64,000 nt of DNA from Pseudomonas sp. B21-023 (GTDB lineage Bacteria > Pseudomonadota > Gammaproteobacteria > Pseudomonadales > Pseudomonadaceae), in assembly GCF_024749165.1 (NCBI RefSeq), contig NZ_CP087190.1, positions 2,949,501 to 3,013,500 of the forward strand, in the 5' to 3' direction. Positions 17,631-27,308 of the stretch are shown one piece after another; the stretch's first letter is position 1, and every line of letters begins with the position of its first letter. The translations under genes and the position numbers were made by a program. Under the pieces are notes generated by a model. That model searched no databases, had not been told where the DNA came from, and saw only the letters and a list, made by a program, of their open reading frames with translations.

Positions 17631-18295
17631 GCTTCCCTCGCTGATGCGTGTTGATTGATTTGGCTCGCCAGGCGCTGCAGCCCCGCCGCCAGGTGCGTGG
17701 CCGGTGCCATGCGCTGCTCGGTCGAGGTCGCGCAGGCCCAGCTGCAGACCCGCGCCAAGGCGCCGACGACGCTGGCGCACGCCTGTTCGTCAGTGTTGGC
17801 ATAGGCGCGGGCGGCGACTTCGCTGCTGGCCGCCGCATTGGCCGTGGCGAACGCGTGGGCATTGGCCTCGGTGCTCAGTTGCGCGTAGTGCCGGGCGAAA
17901 GCCTCGGCGTCACCGAACTGGCCGGCGATCATTGCCTGGTTGCTCGGCGCCTGGCCGTAGTCCAAGGCACTGTCGTAGGCCTGGGCGTAGGCCGCTTCGG
18001 CGTCGTAGGCCCGGCGAAACGCGGGCAACAGTACCGGCCTGAGCGCGGCGCGCCACTCACCGACACGCCCGCGCAGCCCCAGGCCGGCGCGTTGGTGCAG
18101 GCGTTGCAATGTGAGCAGCGCCTGGACGTGCTCGGGCAGTGCCTCGGCGAGCAGCGGCAACACCACCTCGGCCTGCCACCGGTGCAGCAGGCGCCAGTAC
18201 GCCTGCCGCTCCAGCGGCAGTGGCAATGGCCCGGTCTGCAACACCCGCAGCAATGGGCTGAGCCACACAGGTGGCGTAATCTGTTCAGCCAGCAT
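17612..18295 (-). CDS. Unknown alanine-rich protein within the NRPS operon
   Basis: The 227-residue product has no signal peptide, no membrane segment and no motif I recognise. It begins MLAEQITPPVWLSPLLRVL, is Ala- and Arg-rich, and its second half is a probable helical bundle (YDAEAAYAQAYDSALDYG, EANAHAFATANAAAS) with four cysteines spread over the last third. The ATG at 18295 overlaps the end of the 3007 aa NRPS/PKS gene by 11 bp and its stop overlaps the oxygenase start by 19 bp, so it is surely translated with them. A tailoring, chaperone or self-protection role is possible; none can be chosen from sequence alone. Confidence 0.72.
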   Translation of the reverse strand: MLAEQITPPVWLSPLLRVLQTGPLPLPLERQAYWRLLHRWQAEVVLPLLAEALPEHVQALLTLQRLHQRAGLGLRGRVGEWRAALRPVLLPAFRRAYDAEAAYAQAYDSALDYGQAPSNQAMIAGQFGDAEAFARHYAQLSTEANAHAFATANAAASSEVAARAYANTDEQACASVVGALARVCSWACATSTEQRMAPATHLAAGLQRLASQINQHASAREAWINTD

Positions 18296-21200
18296 GGGCA
18301 CCCTCCCCCTGCGCTTGCAGGTCGGCATTGATCGCCTCGGCGATCTGCCGGGCCCAGGGGCCGGCGACGATGCCATAGTGATCGGTATCCAGCGCCGCCC
18401 AGTCGCTCAGGCCCGGCAGCAATGCCTGCCAGGCCTGGCGCAGGTCCTGCGCCTGCCAGCCGCTGCCGATGCCGTAGGGGTTGGGCCGCGTGGCGATGAA
18501 CAGCCGCCCGGGCGTGTCCGCCAGCATGGGCGGCACGTGCCCCAGCATGCTCGCCAGGTTGTTGCGACAGCAGGTCACCAGGCGCTCCAGATAGCGCGCG
18601 CCGTCCGCCTCGCCATTGCGCAGGGCGAATTCCCGTTCGAACACCTGCTGGATCTGCGCCTCGTCGATCTGTTGCAACTCGGTGCCGGCATCCGGCGCGG
18701 GTGGATCGACCAGGTACAGCGTCGGCGCCTCGCGCCCGGCTTCAACGGCCAGGGCGCACAGGGCCTGGGCCACCCAGGCGCCGAAGGACCAGCCCAGCAG
18801 GCTCCAGCGTGCACCGGCGGGCAGTTCGGCCTGAATCGCGTCCAGGTACAGCTGCGCACGGGCCTGCAGCGAGAGGTTGGGCAGCGCCGGCTGGCTCAGC
18901 ACCGGGTCGGCGATCACCCGCACGCAAAGGTCCGGGTGCAGCGCCGTGGCCAGCTCGCGGTAGGCCTGGACGTCACCACCAACCGGGTGGATCAGGTACA
19001 ACCAATGGCGGCCGCCCCCCTGCTGCCAGTGGTCGATGCGCAGCGCCTGGCGCCATGGGTCGCCGTCACCCTTGGCCTGCCACGGTTCGTCGGCAACCAG
19101 TGCCAGTACCTCGCCCAGGCTGACCTGCGGGCTGAACTGCGACAACTGCACGACCTGGCCGGTGGCGCCCTGCAATTCATCGATCAGGTCGAGCAGGGTC
19201 AGCGAGTCAGCGCCCAGGTCGTACAGCGACGCATCGTCCGCCAGCGCGTCCACGCCCAACCACTGGCACAGACAGCCACGCAGGCGCTCGGCCAGGTCGC
19301 TCCCGCTCGCCTGCACCACGCCTTGGGGTTGCGCCGCCGCCACGCCATGACGCACAGGGTAGAAGCGCCGAGCGGTTTCCAGTGACGTGGTCGAGACCAG
19401 CAGCTGGGGCAGCTGCGCAGCCATGGCTCGCTCGAACACCTCGCAGCCTTCCGCCGCCGACAGCCCGACCTTGAGGTGCTGCTGGTGCGCGGCGTCGCTG
19501 CCATGGGTGCGGGTGGCCATGCCGGTGTCGCGCCATATATCCCAGTTGATGCCCAGGCGCAGGCAGCCTTCGTCGGGCGTTGCGCGGTAATGGGCAAAGC
19601 CGTCGAGCACGCCGCTGGCTGCGGCGTAGTCCAGGTGCCCCACGCCACCGAACAGTGCCGACATGGACGAGCAGTACAGCACGAAGCCGGGCGTCATCCG
19701 TGCGATCAGCGCCTCCACGGCGAGCAGGCCACGGGTCTTGGCGGCCATCGCGGCGGCCATCTCCCGGGCGTCGCGATGCCGGATCAGGCTGCCGGCACCG
19801 ACCCCCGCGGCATGGATCACCCCTTCGAAGCGCCCGTAGCGGCAGGCCAGGTCCTCGAGCACCTGGGGCCAACGCGTCAGGTCGGCGAGGTCGGCCTGCA
19901 CCCAGTCGCCCCGCGGGTGATCCATGTCCACCGTCGGCGAACGCGACAGCAGCACCACGCGCCGCCCCTCGGCGCGCAGCAGGTGCTGGCACAGGGTAAG
20001 GCCGATGCCGCCAGCACCGAGGATCAGGAACGTGCCAGTGTGCGCGAGGCTTGGCGCCGGGGCCGCCGGCAGCGGGCTGGGCACCAGCCGCGGTTGCCAC
20101 AGGAAGCCGTCGCGCAGGGCCAGGCGCCGGGGCAACGCCTCGGGCTCGCCCAGCAAGGTGGCCAGGGCGCTGGCTTGCTCGCCCAGCGCCGGGCTCGGGA
20201 GGTCCAGCCAATGGCAGCGCAGCGGGTATTCCTGGGGCGCGACTTCGGTCACCCCCGCCAGGGCCGCCAGCTCCGGCCGTGCCACCGCGCCCTGCACCGG
20301 GCACGCCTGCCAGGACAGCAGCCACAGGCGCAGGCTGGCGTCACGCGGCGCCTCGCCCCAGGCCTGCAGCAGGCTGCCGGGTGTATCCAGGCAGGCCCAT
20401 TGCGCCGTCGCCAGGCTGCGCTCGTCGACCGCGCCGCTCACCGACAGGGGCAAGGCGTGCAGCCAGTCCAGCGCCCCTGGCAGTGCGTCGAACAGGCGGC
20501 CCAGTGCCTGGGCATCGCACACGTCCAGTTCGAAACGGTCGGCGCCAAGCTGACGGAAACCCTTGCCCGCCCGCACGTGCACGACCCGCTGGCAGGCTTG
20601 GCCCAAGGTCGCGAGCACACCTTCGTCGGCGGCGTCATGCGCGCACACCACGAGCGTCCGCTGGCCCTTGTGCACGGCTGCCGTGCCCAGGCGGCGCACG
20701 CGCTGCCATTGCCGCTGGTGGAACCAGTCGGCCAGAGGCTTGCGCTCAGGCGTGGTGTGCCCCTGGAAGCGGTAGGTTTCCAGGTCGAAGGCGGATGGCG
20801 GCAGGTTCCAGGGCGGCGGCGCCGAACGGCTCGGCCACTGGATCTGCGCACCCTCGTACCAGGCTGCCAGCACGGCCTGGGGCGCATGCTCGCTGGCCAG
20901 CAGCCGGACCGACGAGGGACTGACCTCGCGCACCGCCGCCAGCGACAGGGCATCGCCTGCCTGGTAGACCATGCCGAAACGCCAGCGACCCTGGCGACGG
21001 CCGCCCTGCAGGTGCCGCAGCAACACCTGCACATCACCGGGGTTGGCCAGCAGCCAGTCGCCGACAACGCTGATATCGCGCTCCAGGGCCGTGCGGCTGT
21101 GGGCCGACAGCAGCAACAGCGGCGCCACCGCTTCGTGCACCTGCGGCTCGGCCTGCAACGCGCCGACGATCACATGGGCGTTGGTGCCGCCGATGCCGAA

Positions 21201-24200
21201 GCTGCTCACCCCGGCCATGCGCCGCTGCCCCTGCGGCCAGGGTTGCGCGGTGGTCGGGATATGGAACGGCGAGCGCATCAGGTCGATCTGTGGGTTGATG
21301 GCGGAGAAGCCCAGGTTGGGCGGGATCACCCCGTGGTACACCGCCAGCGTGGCGCGGATCAGCCCGACCACGCCTGCCGCCGCGCCCAGGTGGCCGATCT
21401 GGCTCTTCACCGAGGCCAGCGCGCAACTGCCCGTCGGCGCCTCGCCAAATGCCTGGGTCAGCGCGGCGACCTCGACCGGGTCGCCGAGCAAGGTGCCGGT
21501 GCCATGGGCCTCGACGTAGCCGATGGCGCCGCCACTCACCCCGGCCTTGTCCAAGGCCTGGGCGATCACCGCGCCCTGTCCGGCCACCGACGGCGCGGTG
21601 TAGCTCATCTTGGCGCGGCCGTCGTTGTTCAACGCCGAGCCTTCCACCAGCGCGTAGATACGGTCGCCATCGGCGCGGGCGCGGGCCAGTGGCTTGAGCA
21701 CCACCACCCCGTAGCCGCTGGCGCCGAGGGTGCCGCTGGCGTCTTCGCTGAAGGGCCTGCACAGCCCGTCGCGGGAGAAGATGTGCTGCGAACGGTGACG
21801 GTAACCGTCGGCCAGGGTCGGGTCGATCAGCACCCCGGCCGCCAGCATCAGGTCGCTATCGCCCTGGCGCAACAGGTTGCAGGCCAGGTGCACGCCGATC
21901 AGCGAGCTGCCGCAGGCAGCCTGTACGCTCAGCGCCGGCCCGGTGAAGTCCAGGTGGTAGGCGGCCTTGGTGGCGAGGAAGTCCTTGTCGTGGTGCAGGG
22001 CCAGCTGGAAGCCGTCCGGCAACTCGCCTGCGCCCTGCTCGCGCAGCATCTGCTGGAAGTAGGTGGTCTCGCCACAGCTGGCCACCAGGCCGATGCGCGG
22101 GCCCTCGCTCGACGGCACGATGCCGGCGTGCTGCAGGGCCTGCACGCAGGCCATCAGCAGGTGGCGTTGCTGCGGGTCCATCAGCCGTGCCTCCTGGCGG
22201 CTGATGCCGAAGTACTCGGGATCGAAGTCGAGCATGCCGTGCAATTGGCTGCGGGCGCCGACCAGGCCATCGGCAGCGGCGAAGTGCTCGATACCCAGCG
22301 CATTGTCCTGGACCATCGCCCAGAACTCGCCAAGGTCGCGGGCACCGGCGACGTTGACCGCCATGCCGATGATCGCCATCGGCTGCTCGCGGGTATCGCT
22401 GGCACGCGCACGCTGCGCCGGGGTGGCTGCGTCACGCGCCAGGTGCGCGGCCAGGCGGCGGATCGTCACGTGCTCGAACAGCTCGGCCATGCTCGGGGCA
22501 CGGGTCAGGGCCTCGGTGTAGCGCGCCTGCAGGCGCATCAGGCCGAGGCTGGTGGCGCCGGCCTCGAAGAAAGTCTGCTGCGGCTCGATGGCATGGCCGA
22601 TCACCTCGCGGAACAGCGTCGCCAGTTCAAGCTCCAGTGGGCTCGACGCACCCGTCACCACGCGGCGGCGTTCCAGGGGCTCACCCTGCCCGACCAGGGC
22701 CTTGCGCTCGATCTTGCCGCTGGGGGTGCGCGGCCAGTCGTCGATGCGTCGGTACTGGTCGATGCGCACATGGGCCGGCAGCTGCCGCGCCACCTGTTGG
22801 TCGAGGGCCTGTACCGTCGGCGGCGTGCCAGCAAGCTGCAGCCAGGCGACCAGGCGCGCAGTCTCGCCCTGTACCGTCACCACGGCGTTGGCCACACCGC
22901 TCACCGCCATCAATGCTGCCTCGACCTGGCCGAGTTCCAGGCGATGGCCGCTGAGCTTGACCTGCTGGTCGTCACGGCCCACGTAGTGCAGGCAGCCCTC
23001 GGCGTCGGCCCAGGCCAGGTCGCCGGTGCGGTAGTACAGGCAGCGGCCACCCTCGGCTTGGGGCAGTTCGACGAAACGTTCGGCGTTGAGCGCGGCATCG
23101 CCCAGATAGCAGCGGGCAACCATTGCCCCGGCCACCAGCAGGTAACCCTGGCTGCCGCGGGGCACCGGGCGGTCCAGGGCGTCGACCAGCAACAGCCGGG
23201 CATTGTCGACCGCCTGGCCGATGGGCGCGCGCAGCGGCCAGGCGCGCACGTCCGGCGGCAGCCGGTAGGCGCAGACCACATGGGTTTCGGTGGGGCCATA
23301 GTGGTTGAACAGGCGGGCCTTGGGCAGGCCTTCGAACCAGGTGCGCAGCGCCTCGCTGCACAGCAACTGTTCGCCGGCCGTCACCACCTCGCGCAGGGAC
23401 GCGGGATAGATGCCCTGGGCCACGGCGGTCTGTGCCAGGTGCTGCAAGGCCACGCAGGGCAGGAACAGCCGTTCGATGCGCGCCTGTTGCAGATACCCCA
23501 GCAGCGCCTCGGCGTCCTGGCGCCAGCGCGGTTCGATCAGATGGTAGCAACCCCCGCCGCACAAGGTGCCGAACAACTCCTGGAACGCCACGTCGAACGA
23601 CAGCATGGAGAACTGCAAGGTCACCGAACGGGCCGGCAACTGCCCGGCATTGCGCTGCCAGTGCAACAGGTTGCACAGGGTGCGATCGGTCACCTGCACG
23701 CCTTTCGGCGTACCGGTCGAGCCCGATGTGAACAGGGTGTACAACGGGCGCTCGCCGCGGTGTCGGGGCCGCGTCAGGCTTGCCGGCGCGGCGTCGAGGT
23801 TCACCCGCTGGCAGCGGCTGGCGTCGACATCAAGCGCCTGCAACGCCGACTGCGTGGCCGTGCTGAACAGCACACAGCACGCCTGCGCCTGGGCCAGCAC
23901 CTGGCGCTGTACCGTCAGCGGATAGCTCGGGTCCAGCGGCACGGCGGTAATGTTGAGTTTGGCCAGGGCGAGCAAGGCGACCACGTGCTCCACCGATGGG
24001 GCCAGCAGCAGCACCATGGTCAACGGGCCTTCGCCTGCGTAGCGGCTGGCCAGGGTCGCCGCCAGGGTGTCGGCCAGGGCATCCAGTTCGGCGTAGTCCA
24101 GCTGTCGCGGTCCGGCCACCAACGCAGTGGCCTTGGGGGTTGCCTGCACCTGATGCTCGAACCAGTCGGCCAGCGTGACGAACGGCAGGCCAACGTCGGG

Positions 24201-27200
24201 ACCTTCGCTGGCCGCTGGCAGGCGTAGCCGATAAGGCGCCACCAGAGCGTCGAGGGTCGCCCGGGGGGCTGCCAGCAACAGGTCCAGGCCCTGGTGCAGC
24301 AACGTGTCCAGCGCGGCTACCTCCTCGGCCTCGAAATGGCTGCACTGGTATTCCCACCAGCACTCCAGCGGCCCGTCACCGCCCACCACCAGCAAGCTCA
24401 GCGGGCACTTGGCCTGCGGCGTCGCGTACGGCTCCAGGCTAGCCCGCAAAGGGGCGGCGGCGAGCTTGGTGTAGTCGGTGTTTTCCAGCACGAACAGGTA
24501 ATCGAACAGGCTATGGCCCGAGGACAGCCGCAGGTCCTCGACCAGATCGGCCAAGGCCACGTCTTGCAAGGCCAGCACTTCACGCACGGTGGCGGTCTGT
24601 CGGCGTAGTTGCTCGCCTAGGGGTTGCGTGGCACGCAGGTCGGTGGGGATCAGCACGGTGTTGGCGAACATGCCCACGCTGGCCTCGAACTCGGCCAGCG
24701 GCCGATTGGCCACCGGACTGGCGATCCGCGGGCGCTCGCAACCGAGCACCGCGTGCAGGCTCCAGGCGAAGGCGCTGAACAGGACGTCGAAGCGGGTCAG
24801 GCGCTGCTCCGCGCAAAAGCGTTCGAGGGCGGCGCTGCGCCGTTCGCCCAGTGGCTGGCGATACAGGCGCCCCCGGGCATCGCCGGGATACCTGGCCGGG
24901 CGCGGCGAGGTCGCCTCGCCGTGGCGTGCGTGCAACGCCACCAAGGCGCGGCGCTGTTCACGGTAGGCCGGGCTGACGCTCCATTGCCGCTGCCACAGGG
25001 CAAAGTCCAGGGTGTCCAGGGCCGGCGCCGGTGCCTGGCTGTCGCGCCCCTGCAGGGCGTCCTGGTACAGGCTGGCCAGATCATCGAACAGCAGGTTCAT
25101 CGACCAGCCATCGGTGATGCTGTGGTGCAGATTCAGCAGCAGGCGGCAGCTGCCGTCGGCATGCGGCGCCACCCAGGCGCGCAGCAAGCTCGGGCTGGCC
25201 AGGTCGAAGGGGGTGTCGAACACCAGGCTGGCGAAGGCTGGCCAGGTATCCTCGGACAATTGGCCGGGAGCCAGGAGCCGACAGACAGCGGCCGACTCGG
25301 TGATCGCCTGCTGCGGGCCGTCGGCACCTGCCACGAACGCGGTACGCAGCGCCGGATGGCGCGCCACCAGGCGGCGCAGCGCTTCAGCCAGGGCCTCGGG
25401 CTCCGCACCCGGCGCCAGGTGCAGCACCATGGGCACGTTGTAGGCGGTCGATTCGGGCAAGCGTTGCTGTTCGAGCCACAGGCGGCGCTGTTCGCTGCTG
25501 GCCGGGCCGGCTTGGCTGCCATGGGGGGCCGGCGCGGGCGGATAGGCCGTGGCTCCGCCCTGCTGCTCCAGGCGCTTGGCCAATGCGGCGAACGGCTCCT
25601 CGAGCAATGCCCCGATGGCGATTTCCTGGTGCCAGTGGCTGCGGATCGCCGAACGCAGGCGCATGGCCTTGAGCGAATCGCCGCCACTGCCGAGCCAGTC
25701 GTCCCCGGCGCCCAGGGCGGCCTGGCCAAGCAGTCCACGGGCCTGCTCCAGCAGCCAGTGGAGTTGCGGCGACTGCATGCCCGCCTCGGCTGGCGCGCGC
25801 CAAGGCCGGGTGGCCTGGGCCAGCAACTCGGCCTGGTCGATCTTGCCGTTGGCGGTCAGCGGCAGGCGCGGCACCTGGAACAGTTGCTGCGGACGCATCC
25901 AGGGCGCCAGGTGCTTGCGCAGGTAAGACTCGAACTCGCGGTAGTCCAACGTCCCGCGTGGCACGAGGAAGGCCAGCAACTGGTGGTCCTCGGCGGCCTG
26001 CCGGCGGCTGCAGACATAGGCCTGCGCCACCTGGGGATGTTCGCGCAGGCGCTGCTCCACCTCGCCCGGCTCGATACGGTAGCCGCGGACCTTGACCTGC
26101 CGGTCCACCCGCCCCAGGCACTCGACCAGCCCTTGCGCGTTGATGCGCACCAGGTCGCCGGTGCGGTAGTGCTTCTGCAAGTCGCCATCCGCCGTGGGCA
26201 GCAGCACGAATCCGCGCGCAGTCTCCTCGGGGCGGTTGCGGTAGCCACGGGCCACGCCGCTGCCGCTGAGGTACAGCTCGCCGACCGCGCCCGGCGCCAC
26301 CGGCTGCTGTTCTGCGTCGAGCACCTGGATGCCAGTGTCCGGCAACGGCAGGCCGATGGGCACGCTGTCGCCGGCAAACTCCCGTGGGATTGCATGGCAC
26401 AGGGCGAAGGTGGTGCATTCGGTGGGGCCGTACACGTTGAACAGGCGGCAGGCACTTTGCGGATTGGCCTGGTACCAGGCGCGCAGCGCCACGGCGCCGA
26501 CCTGCTCGCCGCCGGTCAGCACCTGGCGCAGGCTGGCGAAGCAGGCCGGGTACTCAGCGCTCAGGGTATTGAACAGCGAAACCGTGATGAACAGAGTGTC
26601 GACCCGCTGCGCCTCGAGCACTTCAGCCAGGCGCCGGGCGTCGAGCAAGTCGTGGTCAGCGATCATCACGCAGCAGCCACCGTTGAGCAGCGGTGCCCAC
26701 AGCTCGAAGCTGCAGGCATCGAAGGCCGGGTTGGACAGGCAGGCAAAACGGTCGCCGGGGCGGATATCGATATAGCTGCCGGCCTGCGCCAGGCGCAGCA
26801 GGCCGCGCTCCCCCACCTCCACGCCCTTGGGCAGGCCGGTGGTGCCGGAGGTATAGAACAGACACATCACCTCGGCGAAGGCCTGCGGCAACGGCTGCGC
26901 CGGTTGCTCAGGGTAGTCCAGCAGCGCCTCGACACTGGCCTCCCACGGCCCCGGCAGCCCTTGGGGCGCATCCGCCAGGCTCAGCACACCGACACAGTCG
27001 GCATCGGCCAGCATCAATGCACGGCGCTCGCCGGGGCTGGCGCGGTCCAGCGGCATCACCACGGCGCCGGCCTTGAGCGCGCCGAGCAGCGCCGCCCCCC
27101 CCTGCCAGCCACGCGGCAGGTAGAGCGCAAGCGCCTGGCCCGGCAGCACGCCCCGCGCCTGCAAGCCCCGGGCGATGCGTTCACTGGCGCCTGCCAGCTG

Positions 27201-27308
27201 CGCATAGCTCAGCCGCACTTGTTGATCGATCACCGCCAGGGCTTGCGGGGTGCGCTGTACCTGGGCGGCGAAGCGCGCAAGCACGGTGTCCTGGAGCACG
27301 CTCATCAT
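18285..27308 (-). CDS. Hybrid NRPS/PKS, A-T-C-A-T-KS-KR-ACP-TE, lacking an AT domain
   Basis: The 3007-residue megasynthase begins directly with an adenylation domain (YTSGTTGLPKG near 151), then carrier GGDSL (about 540), condensation HHSITDGWS (about 728), second adenylation FTSGSTGTPKG (about 1191), carrier GATSL (about 1583), ketosynthase (1640-2080, Cys in AACGSSL near 1796, His in EAHGTGT and IGHLGAAAG), ketoreductase (GAGGIG near 2426, Tyr in DYAAAS near 2559), carrier GADSL (about 2695) and thioesterase GWSFG (about 2838) with DTDHYG. No acyltransferase GHSxG motif occurs between KS and KR, so malonyl loading must come in trans. My hand-read pockets are DAFFLGVTF (Val/Ile-like) and DVQFVAHVV (Pro-like). 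The start overlaps the upstream NRPS stop as ATGA. Confidence 0.93.
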   Translation of the reverse strand: MMSVLQDTVLARFAAQVQRTPQALAVIDQQVRLSYAQLAGASERIARGLQARGVLPGQALALYLPRGWQGGAALLGALKAGAVVMPLDRASPGERRALMLADADCVGVLSLADAPQGLPGPWEASVEALLDYPEQPAQPLPQAFAEVMCLFYTSGTTGLPKGVEVGERGLLRLAQAGSYIDIRPGDRFACLSNPAFDACSFELWAPLLNGGCCVMIADHDLLDARRLAEVLEAQRVDTLFITVSLFNTLSAEYPACFASLRQVLTGGEQVGAVALRAWYQANPQSACRLFNVYGPTECTTFALCHAIPREFAGDSVPIGLPLPDTGIQVLDAEQQPVAPGAVGELYLSGSGVARGYRNRPEETARGFVLLPTADGDLQKHYRTGDLVRINAQGLVECLGRVDRQVKVRGYRIEPGEVEQRLREHPQVAQAYVCSRRQAAEDHQLLAFLVPRGTLDYREFESYLRKHLAPWMRPQQLFQVPRLPLTANGKIDQAELLAQATRPWRAPAEAGMQSPQLHWLLEQARGLLGQAALGAGDDWLGSGGDSLKAMRLRSAIRSHWHQEIAIGALLEEPFAALAKRLEQQGGATAYPPAPAPHGSQAGPASSEQRRLWLEQQRLPESTAYNVPMVLHLAPGAEPEALAEALRRLVARHPALRTAFVAGADGPQQAITESAAVCRLLAPGQLSEDTWPAFASLVFDTPFDLASPSLLRAWVAPHADGSCRLLLNLHHSITDGWSMNLLFDDLASLYQDALQGRDSQAPAPALDTLDFALWQRQWSVSPAYREQRRALVALHARHGEATSPRPARYPGDARGRLYRQPLGERRSAALERFCAEQRLTRFDVLFSAFAWSLHAVLGCERPRIASPVANRPLAEFEASVGMFANTVLIPTDLRATQPLGEQLRRQTATVREVLALQDVALADLVEDLRLSSGHSLFDYLFVLENTDYTKLAAAPLRASLEPYATPQAKCPLSLLVVGGDGPLECWWEYQCSHFEAEEVAALDTLLHQGLDLLLAAPRATLDALVAPYRLRLPAASEGPDVGLPFVTLADWFEHQVQATPKATALVAGPRQLDYAELDALADTLAATLASRYAGEGPLTMVLLLAPSVEHVVALLALAKLNITAVPLDPSYPLTVQRQVLAQAQACCVLFSTATQSALQALDVDASRCQRVNLDAAPASLTRPRHRGERPLYTLFTSGSTGTPKGVQVTDRTLCNLLHWQRNAGQLPARSVTLQFSMLSFDVAFQELFGTLCGGGCYHLIEPRWRQDAEALLGYLQQARIERLFLPCVALQHLAQTAVAQGIYPASLREVVTAGEQLLCSEALRTWFEGLPKARLFNHYGPTETHVVCAYRLPPDVRAWPLRAPIGQAVDNARLLLVDALDRPVPRGSQGYLLVAGAMVARCYLGDAALNAERFVELPQAEGGRCLYYRTGDLAWADAEGCLHYVGRDDQQVKLSGHRLELGQVEAALMAVSGVANAVVTVQGETARLVAWLQLAGTPPTVQALDQQVARQLPAHVRIDQYRRIDDWPRTPSGKIERKALVGQGEPLERRRVVTGASSPLELELATLFREVIGHAIEPQQTFFEAGATSLGLMRLQARYTEALTRAPSMAELFEHVTIRRLAAHLARDAATPAQRARASDTREQPMAIIGMAVNVAGARDLGEFWAMVQDNALGIEHFAAADGLVGARSQLHGMLDFDPEYFGISRQEARLMDPQQRHLLMACVQALQHAGIVPSSEGPRIGLVASCGETTYFQQMLREQGAGELPDGFQLALHHDKDFLATKAAYHLDFTGPALSVQAACGSSLIGVHLACNLLRQGDSDLMLAAGVLIDPTLADGYRHRSQHIFSRDGLCRPFSEDASGTLGASGYGVVVLKPLARARADGDRIYALVEGSALNNDGRAKMSYTAPSVAGQGAVIAQALDKAGVSGGAIGYVEAHGTGTLLGDPVEVAALTQAFGEAPTGSCALASVKSQIGHLGAAAGVVGLIRATLAVYHGVIPPNLGFSAINPQIDLMRSPFHIPTTAQPWPQGQRRMAGVSSFGIGGTNAHVIVGALQAEPQVHEAVAPLLLLSAHSRTALERDISVVGDWLLANPGDVQVLLRHLQGGRRQGRWRFGMVYQAGDALSLAAVREVSPSSVRLLASEHAPQAVLAAWYEGAQIQWPSRSAPPPWNLPPSAFDLETYRFQGHTTPERKPLADWFHQRQWQRVRRLGTAAVHKGQRTLVVCAHDAADEGVLATLGQACQRVVHVRAGKGFRQLGADRFELDVCDAQALGRLFDALPGALDWLHALPLSVSGAVDERSLATAQWACLDTPGSLLQAWGEAPRDASLRLWLLSWQACPVQGAVARPELAALAGVTEVAPQEYPLRCHWLDLPSPALGEQASALATLLGEPEALPRRLALRDGFLWQPRLVPSPLPAAPAPSLAHTGTFLILGAGGIGLTLCQHLLRAEGRRVVLLSRSPTVDMDHPRGDWVQADLADLTRWPQVLEDLACRYGRFEGVIHAAGVGAGSLIRHRDAREMAAAMAAKTRGLLAVEALIARMTPGFVLYCSSMSALFGGVGHLDYAAASGVLDGFAHYRATPDEGCLRLGINWDIWRDTGMATRTHGSDAAHQQHLKVGLSAAEGCEVFERAMAAQLPQLLVSTTSLETARRFYPVRHGVAAAQPQGVVQASGSDLAERLRGCLCQWLGVDALADDASLYDLGADSLTLLDLIDELQGATGQVVQLSQFSPQVSLGEVLALVADEPWQAKGDGDPWRQALRIDHWQQGGGRHWLYLIHPVGGDVQAYRELATALHPDLCVRVIADPVLSQPALPNLSLQARAQLYLDAIQAELPAGARWSLLGWSFGAWVAQALCALAVEAGREAPTLYLVDPPAPDAGTELQQIDEAQIQQVFEREFALRNGEADGARYLERLVTCCRNNLASMLGHVPPMLADTPGRLFIATRPNPYGIGSGWQAQDLRQAWQALLPGLSDWAALDTDHYGIVAGPWARQIAEAINADLQAQGEGAHAG

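Noticed and set aside
20030..21100. An acyltransferase domain between KS and KR.
   Set aside because: No GHSxG or substrate motif is present; the stretch fits a post-KS linker and the structural half of the KR.
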